DNA from: Stutzerimonas urumqiensis
GTDB lineage: Bacteria; Pseudomonadota; Gammaproteobacteria; Pseudomonadales; Pseudomonadaceae
NCBI RefSeq assembly: GCF_003640395.1
Contig: NZ_RBZQ01000003.1
Coordinates: 62,001-126,000, forward strand
Direction: 5' to 3'
DNA: 64,000 nucleotides
The translations under genes and the position numbers were made by a program. The notes under the pieces are model-generated. The model worked only from the letters and a program-made list of their open reading frames with translations. It did not search any database and had not been told where the DNA came from. Shown in pieces: positions 19,788 through 28,750 of the stretch (positions within the stretch are counted from its first letter, which is position 1; the number at the start of each line of letters is the position of its first letter).

Positions 19788-20002
19788 TTGGCGGATTGTT
19801 CGCTTCGCTCCTGAAACCGCCCTACGCCGGACGCCCACTGTCATGCCGTCCGCCCGGTATCCCGTGCGCTTTTTGTAGGAGCCCGCTTGCGCGGCGATCG
19901 CCGTGCCGCGCGTAGGGTGCATCCGCGAAGCCATGCACCGGTGATCTTGCGATGGCATGGCCCTAGGCGGATTGTTCGCTTCGCTCCTGAATCCGCCCTG
20001 CG
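19788..20002. repeat. Composite REP-type repeat cluster
   Basis: The intergenic region between bioD and the small protein gene carries two copies of a hairpin unit (GGCGGATT...AATCCGCC or near, at 19788-19826 and 19964-20002) and, between them, a REP core beginning GTAGGAGCCCGCTTGC at 19875 with a GCGCGGCGATCGCC extension. The same parts, in inverted order, make up the tandem array at 30473. The rest of the 19632-20041 gap shows no gene. Confidence 0.75.
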
Positions 20003-20041
20003 TTGCAAAAGCCGACTGTCGTGCCTGTCCGCCCGAGGCCG

Positions 20042-20728
20042 TCAGCGCAGTGCGAGCGGCGCGAGGTCGAGGTAATGCGCCACAGCGTCGGGCGTCGCCT
20101 GCGCCAGGCGCGGCACGCGACCAAGACAGGGGGCTGGCAGGCGCTCGGCAAGCGTCGCCAGGTTCTCGTCCAGTCGGGACGTTTGCGGCTCGACGATATT
20201 GGCCACCCAGCCAGCCAAGGCCAGGCCGTCACGCGCGACGGCCTCGGCGGTCAGCACGGCGTGGTTGATGCAGCCCAGGCGAACCCCGACGACGAGAATC
20301 ACCGGCAGCTTGAGCGCGACCGGCAGATCGGACAGGTTGCCGCCCTCGTGCAGCGGCACGCGCCAGCCGCCAGCGCCTTCGACCAGGGTGACATCGGCAT
20401 CCAGGGCCAGCACCGCGCGTACCGGGCCGAGCAGCGCGCCGGCAGTCAGCGAGACCCCGGCTTCGCGGGCGGCCAGATGCGGGGCGATCGCCGGTTCGAA
20501 GGCGAGCGGGTTCACCTGCTCGTAGCTCAACGGCAGGCTGCATTCGCCCAGCAGCGCCAGGGCGTCCTCGTTGCGCAGCCCGTCAGGGGTGCGCACGCAG
20601 CCGGAGGCAACCGGCTTGGCCGCCGCGGTCGACAGGCCTCGCAGCCGCGCGGCGCGCAGCAAGCCCGCGGCGATCGTGGTCTTGCCGATCTCGGTATCGG
20701 TTCCGGTGACGAAAAACGCCTGCCCCAT
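20042..20728 (-). CDS. bioD: Dethiobiotin synthase
   Basis: A 228-residue ATP-dependent enzyme converting 7,8-diaminopelargonate and CO2 to dethiobiotin. The N-terminus FFVTGTDTEIGKTTIAAGLL holds the P-loop, and KPVASGC carries the conserved Lys for carbamate formation. VEGAGGWRVPL and PVILVVGVRLGCINHAVLT are the other family blocks. It is the last gene of bioBFHCD, two bases after the bioC stop codon. Length is normal. bioA is not in the window, as is usual in pseudomonads. Confidence 0.95.
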   Translation of the reverse strand: MGQAFFVTGTDTEIGKTTIAAGLLRAARLRGLSTAAAKPVASGCVRTPDGLRNEDALALLGECSLPLSYEQVNPLAFEPAIAPHLAAREAGVSLTAGALLGPVRAVLALDADVTLVEGAGGWRVPLHEGGNLSDLPVALKLPVILVVGVRLGCINHAVLTAEAVARDGLALAGWVANIVEPQTSRLDENLATLAERLPAPCLGRVPRLAQATPDAVAHYLDLAPLALR

Positions 20729-20730
20729 GA

Positions 20731-21528
20731 CTAGCTCTCCTTTTGCAGAACGCCGTAGACCACCTGGTAGGTGGCCGGCAGCCCGGTCGGCGTGCGGAAT
20801 GCCTCGTAGGCTTCGACCAGCGCACGCAAACGCGCCCGCCCCGTGAGACCGCCAGGGCGCCCGGGGTTGAGGTTATGCGCGCCGAGCGCCTTGAGTTCAT
20901 GGGTCAGTTGGCGCACGTCGGGGAACATCAGTACATGCGGTTCGACGACCAGCTCGCGCACCGCCAGCCCGCTGTCGGCACAGAGCTGCCGGTAGGTCTC
21001 GAACGATCTGAACCGATTGACGTGGGCGAAGCCATCGACCGCCTGCCAGCTGTCACGCAGTTCCTGCAGCGTGCCGACCGCCAGGCTGCTGAAGGCGAAC
21101 ACACCGCCCGGCCGCAGCGTGCGGCGCGCTTCGGCGAGCACGGCGGCGAACTCTGCGCACCACTGCACGGCCAGGCTGGAAAAGATCAACTCGACGCACC
21201 CATCGCGCAGCGGAAGCTGCTCCGCGTCGCCGGCAACGAAGTCTTGCGCGCCGCCCAGCGGCCGGGCGTGACGCAGCATGCCTTCGGCGATGTCCAGCGC
21301 CAGCCCCTCGGAACCGGGGAAGCGCTCAGCCAGTGCGCGTGAAAAGTAGCCCGTGCCCGATCCAAGATCGAGCCAACACGCGGGTTGCCAGCGCTCCGGC
21401 AATCCGGCGAGCAGCCGGCCGCCGACCGCCCGTTGCAGGGCCGCGACCCCGTCGTAGCTGGCGGCGGCACGGGAAAAGGACGCGGCCACCTGACGCTTGT
21501 CGGGTAGCGCCGTGGAAAACTCAGCCAT
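20731..21528 (-). CDS. bioC: Malonyl-ACP O-methyltransferase BioC
   Basis: A 265-residue SAM-dependent methyltransferase that methylates malonyl-ACP to start pimeloyl synthesis. The N-terminal [21 protein letters not shown] block and SAM motif [14 protein letters not shown] are clear; further blocks are [11 protein letters not shown] and [12 protein letters not shown]. Start MAEFSTAL is chosen because it matches family length and overlaps bioH by 8 bases; the longest frame extends 34 codons into bioH without support. Normal length for BioC. Confidence 0.93.
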   Translation of the reverse strand: MAEFSTALPDKRQVAASFSRAAASYDGVAALQRAVGGRLLAGLPERWQPACWLDLGSGTGYFSRALAERFPGSEGLALDIAEGMLRHARPLGGAQDFVAGDAEQLPLRDGCVELIFSSLAVQWCAEFAAVLAEARRTLRPGGVFAFSSLAVGTLQELRDSWQAVDGFAHVNRFRSFETYRQLCADSGLAVRELVVEPHVLMFPDVRQLTHELKALGAHNLNPGRPGGLTGRARLRALVEAYEAFRTPTGLPATYQVVYGVLQKES

Positions 21529-22246
21529 CTTCACCTTCACGCAGGAACGCCAGCAGCGTCGCCGCGACATCGTCCGCGCGCTCCAGCGGCAAGCCGTGGC
21601 CGGCCCCGTCGAGCACCGCCACCTCGGCATCGGGCACTACATCGACCAGCGCCTCGGCCGCGGCGATCGGCACCAATGCATCGCGTTCGGCGAAGAGGTG
21701 CAGCTGCGGCCCGCGGAAATCCGCCAGGGCGGCACGCACATCGAGCCGGGCCAGCAGTTGCAGGCCGGCGTCCAGCGCGGCAGGCGATTGCTCGGCAAGG
21801 GTCACCTGCAGCTGGCGCGCCAGCGTACGGGCGTCGTAGCCACCCCGGCTGGTCAGCACACAGAAGCGCTTGAGGGTCTCCTCGGCGTCGAGCCGGAACG
21901 CCTCGAAGAAGGTATCGAAGACATCCGCAGGCATCGCCGCCGGCCAGCTTTCATTGGCCCGGAACACCGGATTGCTCGCCACGGTGATCAACCCGCGGCA
22001 GCGCTCACCGCGCCGCGCCGCCAGCTGAGCGGCGAGCATGCCGCCCAGCGACCAGCCGGCCAGCCAGCTGTCCTCCGGCAGCTGCGCCTCGAGCACCTCG
22101 AGCCAGGCATCGGGCTCCGGTTCGCTTGGCAAAGGGAAGACATCCACCGCCAGATGTGGCGCCTGCTCGGCCAGCGCATCGCACAGCGGCTGCAGGGCCG
22201 CCGGGCCGAAGGCCCAGCCGGACAACAGGATCAGTCGGTCACGCAT
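21521..22246 (-). CDS. bioH: Pimeloyl-ACP methyl ester carboxylesterase BioH
   Basis: A 241-residue alpha/beta hydrolase releasing pimeloyl-ACP from its methyl ester. The nucleophile is Ser66 in GWSLGG; Asp lies in FAERDALVP and His in GAGHGLPLE, completing the triad. It overlaps bioF at its start and bioC at its end, each by 8 bases, showing tight operon packing. Shorter than E. coli BioH (256) but complete in all motifs. Confidence 0.92.
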   Translation of the reverse strand: MRDRLILLSGWAFGPAALQPLCDALAEQAPHLAVDVFPLPSEPEPDAWLEVLEAQLPEDSWLAGWSLGGMLAAQLAARRGERCRGLITVASNPVFRANESWPAAMPADVFDTFFEAFRLDAEETLKRFCVLTSRGGYDARTLARQLQVTLAEQSPAALDAGLQLLARLDVRAALADFRGPQLHLFAERDALVPIAAAEALVDVVPDAEVAVLDGAGHGLPLERADDVAATLLAFLREGEDG

Positions 22247-23417
22247 GCTCGGGCTCCTCGGCCATTCGGGACCAGCATTCGGCCAGGGTTTGCAGCAGAC
22301 GTTCCAGCTGGGCTTCGCTATGTGCCGCCGTCAGGGTGACGCGCAGGCGCGCACTGCCGGCCGGCACGGTCGGCGGACGGATGGCGCCGACCAGGATGCC
22401 GCGCTCGCGCAGCAAGGCCGAAAGCCGCATCGCCCGCGCGCTGTCACCGACCAGGATCGGCTGGATCGGCGTCGGGCTGTCCATCAGCGCCAGGCCGATC
22501 TCGGCGGCGCCCTGGCGGAACCGCGCGATCAGTCGGTTCAGGTGCTCGCGGCGCCAGCCGTCTTCGCGCAGCAGTTGCAGACTCTTCAACGTGGCACAGG
22601 CGACGGCCGGCGGCTGGCTGGTCGTATAGATGTAGGGACGCGCGAACTGGATCAGCGTCTCGATCAGTTCATCGCTGCCGGCCACGAACGCACCGGCCGT
22701 GCCGAACGCCTTGCCCAGCGTGCCGACCAGCACCGGCACCTCGTCGATGCCCAGGCCGAAATGCTCGACGATGCCGCCACCGGTCGCGCCCAGCGGGCCG
22801 AAGCCGTGGGCATCGTCGACCATCATCCAGGCGCCCTTCGCGTTCGCGGCAGCGCAAAGCGCCGGCAGGTCCGCCAGGTCGCCGTCCATGCTGAACACGC
22901 CGTCGGTCACCACCAGGGTGTTGCCGCTCGCCTTGTCCAGGCGCTTGGCCAGACTGGTCGCATCGTTGTGCAGGTAACGCGAGAAACGCGCGCCGCTGAG
23001 CAGGCCGGCGTCGAGCAACGAGGCATGGTTGAGGCGATCCTCCAGCACCGTGTCGCCCTGCCCCACCAGCGCGGTGACCGCCGCCAGGTTGGCCATGTAG
23101 CCGGTGGAGAACAGCAAGGCCCGCGGCCGGCCGGTGAAGTCGGCCAGCGCTTCTTCCAGCTGGTGATGCGGCGTGCTGTGGCCAATGACCAGGTGCGAGG
23201 CGCCGCCACCGACGCCCCACTGCTCGGCGCCGGCGCGCATCGCGGCGATCACGTCCGAGTGATTGGCCAGGCCCAGGTAGTCGTTGGAGCAGAAATTCAG
23301 CAGGCGCTCGCCATCGACTCTCACCTCGGGTTGCTGGGGCGATTCGAGCAACGGGCGCTGGCGGTAGAGATGCGCGCAGCGGCGTTCGGCGAGACGGGAA
23401 GCGAGATCGAAAGACAT
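22239..23417 (-). CDS. bioF: 8-amino-7-oxononanoate synthase
   Basis: A 392-residue PLP enzyme condensing pimeloyl-ACP (or CoA) with L-alanine. Seen: [13 protein letters not shown] near the N-terminus, SGGASHLV-like region ([11 protein letters not shown]), [15 protein letters not shown] with the conserved Asp, and the PLP lysine in [14 protein letters not shown]. The ATG at 23417 is chosen over a GTG three codons upstream because GGTGA sits five bases before it. It follows bioB after a 121-base gap containing a REP element and overlaps bioH by 8 bases. Confidence 0.94.
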   Translation of the reverse strand: MSFDLASRLAERRCAHLYRQRPLLESPQQPEVRVDGERLLNFCSNDYLGLANHSDVIAAMRAGAEQWGVGGGASHLVIGHSTPHHQLEEALADFTGRPRALLFSTGYMANLAAVTALVGQGDTVLEDRLNHASLLDAGLLSGARFSRYLHNDATSLAKRLDKASGNTLVVTDGVFSMDGDLADLPALCAAANAKGAWMMVDDAHGFGPLGATGGGIVEHFGLGIDEVPVLVGTLGKAFGTAGAFVAGSDELIETLIQFARPYIYTTSQPPAVACATLKSLQLLREDGWRREHLNRLIARFRQGAAEIGLALMDSPTPIQPILVGDSARAMRLSALLRERGILVGAIRPPTVPAGSARLRVTLTAAHSEAQLERLLQTLAECWSRMAEEPEHA

Positions 23418-23462
23418 GGCAATCACCGCAGGAGGCTGCTTGCAAGCGATCCGTCATGCCAC

Positions 23463-23487
23463 GGATCGCCCGCAAGCGGGCTCCTAC
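23463..23487. repeat. Single REP element between bioF and bioB
   Basis: ATCGCCCGCAAGCGGGCTCC then TAC, a palindromic REP core identical to that in the larger arrays of this window. Lying within the bio transcript, it could act as an RNA hairpin between bioB and bioF, separating expression or stabilising the upstream mRNA; that is inference. Confidence 0.75.
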
Positions 23488-23538
23488 AAAAAGCGAGTCG
23501 GCAGCCGTAATGGCGCGTTTCGGGTCACGCAGTGGGCA

Positions 23539-24594
23539 TCAGGCGGTGGCGTCGTAAAACAGCGCCGAATCGCGCTGCTCGACCAGCGCCTGTTCGATGG
23601 CCGCCTGATGCACCTCGTCGTCATGCTCTTCGCGCGCTTCAGGCTGGATGCCGAGACGCTTGAACAGCAGCATGTCCTTGTCGGCCTGCGGATTGCCGGT
23701 GGTCAGCAGCTTCTCGCCGTAGAAGATCGAGTTGGCGCCGGCGAAGAAGGCCAGCGCCTGCATCTGCTCATTCATCTGTTCGCGTCCGGCGGACAGGCGC
23801 ACATGCGACTTGGGCATCATGATCCGCGCCACGGCGAGCATGCGGATGAAGTCGAACGGATCGACGTCCTGCTCGTCGGCCAGCGGCGTGCCCTTGACCT
23901 TGACCAGCATGTTGATCGGCACCGACTCCGGGTGCTCCGGCAGGTTGGCCAGCTGGATCAGGAGGCCCGCGCGGTCGTCCAGCGATTCGCCCATGCCGAG
24001 GATGCCGCCCGAGCAGATCTTCATGCCGGCATCGCGCACGTAGCTCAGCGTTTCGAGCCGGTCGGCGTAGGTGCGAGTGGTGATGATGTTGCCGTAGAAC
24101 TCCGGCGAGGTATCGAGGTTGTGGTTGTAGTAGTCCAGACCGGCGGCGGCCAGCGCGCGGGTCTGTTCCTGATCGAGCTTGCCGAGGGTCATGCAGGTTT
24201 CCAGGCCCATGGCCTTCACGCCTTCGACCATCTTCAACACGTAGGGCATGTCCTTGGCGGACGGGTGCTTCCACGCGGCGCCCATGCAGAAGCGGGTCGA
24301 GCCGATGGCCTTGGCCTCGGCGGCCGCCTTCAGCACCTTCTCCACCTCCATCAGCTTTTCCTTGTCCAGCCCGGTGTTGTAGTGGCCGGACTGCGGACAG
24401 TACTTGCAGTCCTCCGGGCAGGCGCCGGTCTTGATCGACAGCAGTGTCGAGACCTGCACGCGGTTGGCATCGAAGTGCTGGCGATGAACGGTCTGTGCCT
24501 GGAACAGCAGGTCATTGAAGGGCAGTTCGAAGAGCGCCTTGACCTCGGGAAGCGACCAGTCGTGACGCAGTACGGATGCAGAGAAGGCGCTCAT
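23539..24594 (-). CDS. bioB: Biotin synthase
   Basis: A 351-residue radical-SAM enzyme inserting sulfur into dethiobiotin. The [4Fe-4S] ligands are Cys59, Cys63 and Cys66 in [13 protein letters not shown]. Other family blocks are [21 protein letters not shown] and GGILGMGES. The start MSAFSAS is supported by AAGGA seven bases upstream; the longest frame adds 29 codons without a ribosome site. First gene of bioBFHCD, reading away from comF across a BirA-type operator that should make the operon biotin-repressible. Confidence 0.96.
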   Translation of the reverse strand: MSAFSASVLRHDWSLPEVKALFELPFNDLLFQAQTVHRQHFDANRVQVSTLLSIKTGACPEDCKYCPQSGHYNTGLDKEKLMEVEKVLKAAAEAKAIGSTRFCMGAAWKHPSAKDMPYVLKMVEGVKAMGLETCMTLGKLDQEQTRALAAAGLDYYNHNLDTSPEFYGNIITTRTYADRLETLSYVRDAGMKICSGGILGMGESLDDRAGLLIQLANLPEHPESVPINMLVKVKGTPLADEQDVDPFDFIRMLAVARIMMPKSHVRLSAGREQMNEQMQALAFFAGANSIFYGEKLLTTGNPQADKDMLLFKRLGIQPEAREEHDDEVHQAAIEQALVEQRDSALFYDATA

Positions 24595-24674
24595 CGTGGT
24601 GTCCTTGTAATCGAGATGGCCGAACGGCAGGCTGCGGCCGCAGATGCGCGAAATGGTTAGCCAAGCCTGGTTGG

Positions 24675-24707
24675 CTGTCAACCTGGAAGGGATGCCGTGG
24701 TTTACAA
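24675..24707. promoter_or_regulatory. BirA-type biotin operator between bioB and comF
   Basis: Half-sites CTGTCAACC (24675-24683) and GGTTTACAA (24699-24707) separated by 15 bases. The known BirA operator is TTGTAAACC-N15/16-GGTTTACAA; the right half is perfect and the left matches 7 of 9. On the bioB strand a TTGACA -35 hexamer (24681-24676) falls inside one half-site, so binding would block bioB transcription. The other half covers the first codons of comF. Confidence 0.75.
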
Positions 24708-25401
24708 GTGGTCAATTTTTAAACAAAGCTGTTTGCTGTGCGACGAACCCAGCGGCGAGCACGCCATCTGCCTTCCGTGCGAGGGCGACCTGCCGTGGCT
24801 GGGCGATCAGTGCGCGATCTGCGCCGTCCCGCTGCCAACGTCCGGCCTGCCCTGCGGCGCCTGCCTGCGTCGGCGCCCTTCGTTCGATCGCGTCGAAGCG
24901 CCCCTGCGCTACGCCTTTCCGGTCGATGCGCTGATTCAGCGCTTCAAACACCAGGCCAAGTGGCCGATCGGCCGGGTGCTGGCTGCCGGTCTTGCCGCGC
25001 ATCTGGCTCACGCCTACGCCGAAGGCCTGCTCCGCCCGGACGTGCTGCTCCCCGTGCCGCTGTCGACCCGACGACTGCGGCAGCGCGGCTTCAATCAGGC
25101 GAGAATGCTCGCCGACTGGCTGAGCCGGCCGCTGGCTGTCCCGACGCACGCCGACTGGCTGCTGCGCACGCAGGACACCACCGCCCAGCAGCAGCTGGAT
25201 GCCGCCGCGCGCCGGCGTAACCTGCGCACGGCCTTTGCCCTGAGCGACGCGGCGCGTACCGCAGGTCGCCACGTCGCACTGGTCGACGACGTGCTGACAA
25301 CCGGCGCCACCGCCGAGGCCCTGGCCCGGCTGATCAAGCGGGCCGGGGCGGCGAGGGTCGATCTGTATTGCCTGGCGCGCACGCCGCGACCGGGCGACTA
25401 A
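24697..25401 (+). CDS. comF: ComF-family phosphoribosyltransferase-like protein
   Basis: A 234-residue protein with an N-terminal zinc-ribbon (CLLC, CLPC, CAIC, CGAC pairs within the first ~60 residues) and a C-terminal phosphoribosyltransferase fold with the PRPP-binding motif [18 protein letters not shown]. Known: ComF/GntX proteins take part in DNA uptake or use of DNA as nutrient, with unclear biochemistry. The GTG start is the only plausible one before the first Cys pair and has GGAAGG about six bases upstream. Its first four codons overlap the BirA-type operator. Divergent from bioB. Confidence 0.85.
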   Translation: MVYKWSIFKQSCLLCDEPSGEHAICLPCEGDLPWLGDQCAICAVPLPTSGLPCGACLRRRPSFDRVEAPLRYAFPVDALIQRFKHQAKWPIGRVLAAGLAAHLAHAYAEGLLRPDVLLPVPLSTRRLRQRGFNQARMLADWLSRPLAVPTHADWLLRTQDTTAQQQLDAAARRRNLRTAFALSDAARTAGRHVALVDDVLTTGATAEALARLIKRAGAARVDLYCLARTPRPGD

Positions 25402-25436
25402 CCGCTTGACGCGATCCCATCGGCTCGGCATTGTCC

Positions 25437-25464
25437 GTCGCTATATACCAATCGATATAGCGAC
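25437..25464. promoter_or_regulatory. ModE-type operator abutting the modE start codon
   Basis: GTCGCTATA (25437-25445) and TATAGCGAC (25456-25464) form a perfect 9-bp inverted repeat with a 10-base centre. The known ModE site is built of CGCTATATA-like arms. The site ends on the base before the modE ATG, so the normal ribosome-binding position is occupied by the palindrome. It predicts autoregulation of modEAB by molybdate-bound ModE. Confidence 0.75.
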
Positions 25465-26217
25465 ATGATCGAACTTGCCTCCCTCACCCAGCACGTCAGC
25501 CGGCGCCCGCAGCGCATCGCCCTGCTCGAACGGATCGCCGAACAAGGCTCGATCACCCGCGCCGCCAAAGCCGCCGGCATGAGCTACAAGGCCGCCTGGG
25601 ATGCCATCGACGAGATGAACAACCTCGCCGGCATCGCCCTCGTGAGCCGCAGCGTCGGCGGCAAGGGCGGCGGCGGCGCGCGACTGACCGAAGCCGGCGA
25701 ACGCCTGCTGGCACTGCATCGCCGCCTTCACGAGGTGCAGACCCAACTGCTTGCACTGGCCGAAGACGACGGCGACCTCGCCCGGCTGAGCCGGCTGCTG
25801 CTGCGCACCAGCGCCCGCAACCAGCTGGCGGGCGAGGTCGTGGCGATCGAGCCACAGGGGCATCACGAGCGGGTGACGCTGCAGCTGCCCGGCGGCCAAC
25901 GGCTACAGGCGCTGATCACGCCCGACAGCCGCAAGCGGCTCGAACTGCGTCCCGGCGTGGGCGCGATCGCGCTGTTCAAGGCCGGCGCGTTGAAGCGCGT
26001 GACGCATGGTACGCCATGCGCCAGCGAAAACCGGCTGCACGGGGTGATCGCGCGGATCGATCAGGCCGACGGCGGTCCGAGCGAAATCAGCATCCGGCTG
26101 GCCGGCGAGCAGACCCTCTGTGCCTTGCTGGAACCGCCCGCCCTGGATCTGCGTCCCGATGGCGAGGTCATCGTCCAGGTCGCGCCCGAACAGATCCTCC
26201 TCGGCACCACCCTCTGA
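25465..26217 (+). CDS. modE: Molybdate-responsive regulator ModE
   Basis: A 250-residue transcriptional regulator with an N-terminal winged helix (residues ~15-100; GSITRAAKAAGMSYKAAWDAIDEMN and GGKGGGGARLT are the ModE signature) and two C-terminal molybdate-binding MOP domains (TSARNQLAGEVVAIE and ASENRLHGVIARID begin them). With molybdate it typically represses the mod transporter genes. The N-terminus aligns with E. coli ModE, so the ATG is right although no Shine-Dalgarno sequence precedes it. modA follows after 16 bases. Confidence 0.93.
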   Translation: MIELASLTQHVSRRPQRIALLERIAEQGSITRAAKAAGMSYKAAWDAIDEMNNLAGIALVSRSVGGKGGGGARLTEAGERLLALHRRLHEVQTQLLALAEDDGDLARLSRLLLRTSARNQLAGEVVAIEPQGHHERVTLQLPGGQRLQALITPDSRKRLELRPGVGAIALFKAGALKRVTHGTPCASENRLHGVIARIDQADGGPSEISIRLAGEQTLCALLEPPALDLRPDGEVIVQVAPEQILLGTTL

Positions 26218-26233
26218 CCCCTCGGGAGCCGCC

Positions 26234-26968
26234 ATGCGCCTCGTCATCGTCCTGTTGTGCCTGTTCTGCCTGCCGGTCCAGGCGACCGAAAGCTTGCGCA
26301 TCGCCGTCGCCGCGAACCTGCTGCCGGTCATGGAGCGGATGGCCGACCGCTACCAGCGCGAGACCGGCATCACCCTGCAGTTGGCGGGCGGCTCCACCGG
26401 TGCCTTCTATGAGCAGATTCGCCGGGGCGCTCCGTTCGATCTGTTCTATGCGGCGGATGCCGAGCGCCCGGCGCTGCTGACCGACGCCGGCATCGGCCAG
26501 CCCGCCCGCCCCTACGCCTGCGGACGGCTTGCGCTCTGGACGCCCGGCCATGCACCGGACCTGCACCAGTTGCCACCCGGCCGGATCGCCATCGCCCAGC
26601 CGGACACCGCCCCCTACGGTCGCGCGGCCCAGCAGGCGCTCCAACACGCCGGTCGCTGGGCGGTCGAACGGGCCGATGTCGTCTACGGCCAGGACATCGG
26701 CCAGGCATTCCAGTTCGTCGCCAGCGGCAATGCGGTCGCCGGGCTGGTCGCGCTCAGCCAGTTGCGCGCGGCCGGCATCGACGCAGGCCAGTTTCAGGTC
26801 ATTCCGGTCAACCATCATGCGCCGCTGATCCAGGCGCGCCTGGTACTGGCCGAGGGCGAGCGCGGCGCGGCCGCCACGGCGTTCGCCGAATGGTTCGATC
26901 GCCAGCACGACATCCTCGACGACTTCGGCTACGCGCGCCCCGGCGAGAACGGCTGTGCTCGCCGCTAG
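26234..26968 (+). CDS. modA: Molybdate-binding periplasmic protein ModA
   Basis: A 244-residue substrate-binding protein with a signal peptide (MRLVIVLLCLFCLPVQA). Typical blocks are LRIAVAANLLPVMERMA, LQLAGGSTGAFYEQIRRGAPFDLFY-type (with Ser/Thr for the oxyanion) and VYGQDIGQAFQFVASG. It captures molybdate or tungstate for the ModB permease. The start at 26234 is chosen because the signal peptide begins there; a longer frame overlaps modE. It overlaps modB by 14 bases. Confidence 0.9.
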   Translation: MRLVIVLLCLFCLPVQATESLRIAVAANLLPVMERMADRYQRETGITLQLAGGSTGAFYEQIRRGAPFDLFYAADAERPALLTDAGIGQPARPYACGRLALWTPGHAPDLHQLPPGRIAIAQPDTAPYGRAAQQALQHAGRWAVERADVVYGQDIGQAFQFVASGNAVAGLVALSQLRAAGIDAGQFQVIPVNHHAPLIQARLVLAEGERGAAATAFAEWFDRQHDILDDFGYARPGENGCARR

Positions 26969-27647
26969 CGATTGGCAGGCCCTGTGGCTGACGCTGCGGT
27001 TGGCCGCGCTGTCGACGGCGCTGCTGCTGCTGATCGGGCTGCCGCTGGCCGCCTGGCGGGTGCGCAAGCAGACGCGGCTGCGCAAGCTGCTGGATGCCCT
27101 CATCGCCTTGCCGCTAGTGCTGCCGCCGACCGTGCTGGGCTTCTACCTCCTGGTGCTGTTCGCGCCCGACACGGCGCTCGGCCGCGGCTGGATCGCCCTC
27201 ACCGGACAGCAACTGGCGTTCAGCTTCTCCGGCCTGGTGCTGGGTTCGGTGGTGTACTCGCTGCCCTTCGTCGTGCAGCCGCTGACCGTGGCGCTGCGCG
27301 AGATTCCCGCCTCGCTGCTCGAAGCGGCAGCCAGCCTCGGCGCCAGCCGGTTCGAGCGGCTGCTGAGGGTCGTGCTGCCGCTGCTGCGCCGCGGCGTGCT
27401 GGTGGCGGCGACGCTCGGGTTCGCCCACACGCTCGGCGAATTCGGCGTGGTGCTCATGCTCGGCGGCAGCATTCCGGGCGAGACGCAGGTGGCGTCGATC
27501 GCGCTGTTCCAGCATGTCGAGGCGCTGCGCTACGCCGAGGCGCACCGGCTGGCGGCCTGGCTGCTCGGCCTGTCGTTCGGCCTGTTGCTGGTCGTGTATG
27601 GCTTCGGCGATGCCGGCAAGCGTGGCCGTACCGCGATGACCGGCTGA
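26955..27647 (+). CDS. modB: Molybdate ABC transporter permease ModB
   Basis: A 230-residue inner-membrane permease with five or six hydrophobic segments and the ABC-permease cytoplasmic loop EAAASLGASRFERLLRVVLP (EAA motif). LPLVLPPTVLGFYLL and HTLGEFGVVLMLGGSIPGET are ModB hallmarks. It starts with GTG inside the end of modA. The expected ATPase gene modC does not follow: the next gene is srkA, after 56 bases. Either modC lies elsewhere or another ATPase serves this permease. Confidence 0.92.
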   Translation: MLAASDWQALWLTLRLAALSTALLLLIGLPLAAWRVRKQTRLRKLLDALIALPLVLPPTVLGFYLLVLFAPDTALGRGWIALTGQQLAFSFSGLVLGSVVYSLPFVVQPLTVALREIPASLLEAAASLGASRFERLLRVVLPLLRRGVLVAATLGFAHTLGEFGVVLMLGGSIPGETQVASIALFQHVEALRYAEAHRLAAWLLGLSFGLLLVVYGFGDAGKRGRTAMTG

Positions 27648-27703
27648 TTCGCCGCCACCGGGCAAGCCCTCTACACTGTCCGGCCCGGACCGTGGAGACG
27701 GAC

Positions 27704-28681
27704 ATGTCGCATCCCTTCGATTCCCTGACCCCCGACCTGGTGCTCGACGCCGTGGAAAGCCTCGGCTACCTGAGCGATGCGCGCGTGCTGGCGCTCAACA
27801 GCTACGAAAACCGCGTCTATCAGATCGGCATCGAAGACCAGGCGCCGCTGATCGCCAAGTTCTACCGCCCGGCCCGCTGGAGCGATGCGGCCATCGAGGA
27901 AGAGCACCGCTTCAGCCTCGAACTAGCCGAGCACGAGATTCCGGTCGTCGCCCCGCTCGAGCGCGAGGGCCGCACCCTGTTCGAACACGCCGGTTTTCGC
28001 TTCGCGCTGTTTCCGCGGCGCGGCGGGCGCTCGCCGGAACCCGGCAACCTCGACCAGCTGTATGCCCTCGGCCAGCTGCTCGGCCGCCTGCACGCCGTCG
28101 GCGCGACCCGGCCATTCGCCCATCGCGAGACGCTGAACGTGCAGCACTTCGGTCATGCGTCGCTGGCGACCCTGCTCGATGGCGGCTTCATCCCGCGCAG
28201 CCTGTTGCCGGCCTATGAGTCAGTCGCCCGGGACCTGCTGGCCCGCCTCGATGACCTCTTCGCCTCGGTCACCGCACCGAGCATCCGCCTGCATGGCGAT
28301 TGCCATCCGGGCAACATCCTGCACCGCGAAGACGCCTACCACCTCGTCGACCTCGATGACTGCCGCATGGGCCCACCGATCCAGGACCTGTGGATGATGC
28401 TCGCCGGCGAGCGGCACGAACGGTTGTCGCAGCTGGCCGAGCTGATGGAGGGCTACCAGCAGTTCCACGACTTCGACCCGCGCCAGCTGCCGCTCATCGA
28501 GGGCCTGCGCTCGCTGCGGCTGCTGCACTACAGCGCCTGGCTCGCCCGTCGCTGGGACGATCCGGCCTTCCCGCCGAGCTTTCCGTGGTTCGGCAGCGAG
28601 CGCTACTGGGGCGACCAGGTGCTCACCTTGCGTGAGCAGATCGCCGCGTTGGACGAGGAGCCGCTGAAGCTGTTCGGCTGA
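27704..28681 (+). CDS. srkA: Stress-response Ser/Thr protein kinase SrkA (YihE/RdoA)
   Basis: A 325-residue kinase of the aminoglycoside-phosphotransferase-like fold. NSYENRVYQIG is the glycine-rich loop equivalent, PLIAKFYRPARW carries the ATP-binding Lys, IRLHGDCHPGNIL is the catalytic loop and LVDLDDCRMGPPIQDLWMM holds the metal-binding Asp. Length equals E. coli SrkA (328). Known role: protection from Cpx- and MazEF-linked stress death. GGAG lies seven bases before the ATG; the longest frame overlaps modB. Convergent with rlmJ. Confidence 0.92.
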   Translation: MSHPFDSLTPDLVLDAVESLGYLSDARVLALNSYENRVYQIGIEDQAPLIAKFYRPARWSDAAIEEEHRFSLELAEHEIPVVAPLEREGRTLFEHAGFRFALFPRRGGRSPEPGNLDQLYALGQLLGRLHAVGATRPFAHRETLNVQHFGHASLATLLDGGFIPRSLLPAYESVARDLLARLDDLFASVTAPSIRLHGDCHPGNILHREDAYHLVDLDDCRMGPPIQDLWMMLAGERHERLSQLAELMEGYQQFHDFDPRQLPLIEGLRSLRLLHYSAWLARRWDDPAFPPSFPWFGSERYWGDQVLTLREQIAALDEEPLKLFG

Positions 28682-28750
28682 GCGTCCCGCCTCGCCTGCC
28701 CGGCGTTGCGTGGTCGGCGGCTGTTCGCGCCCTGCCTTGCGCGCGCGTCA

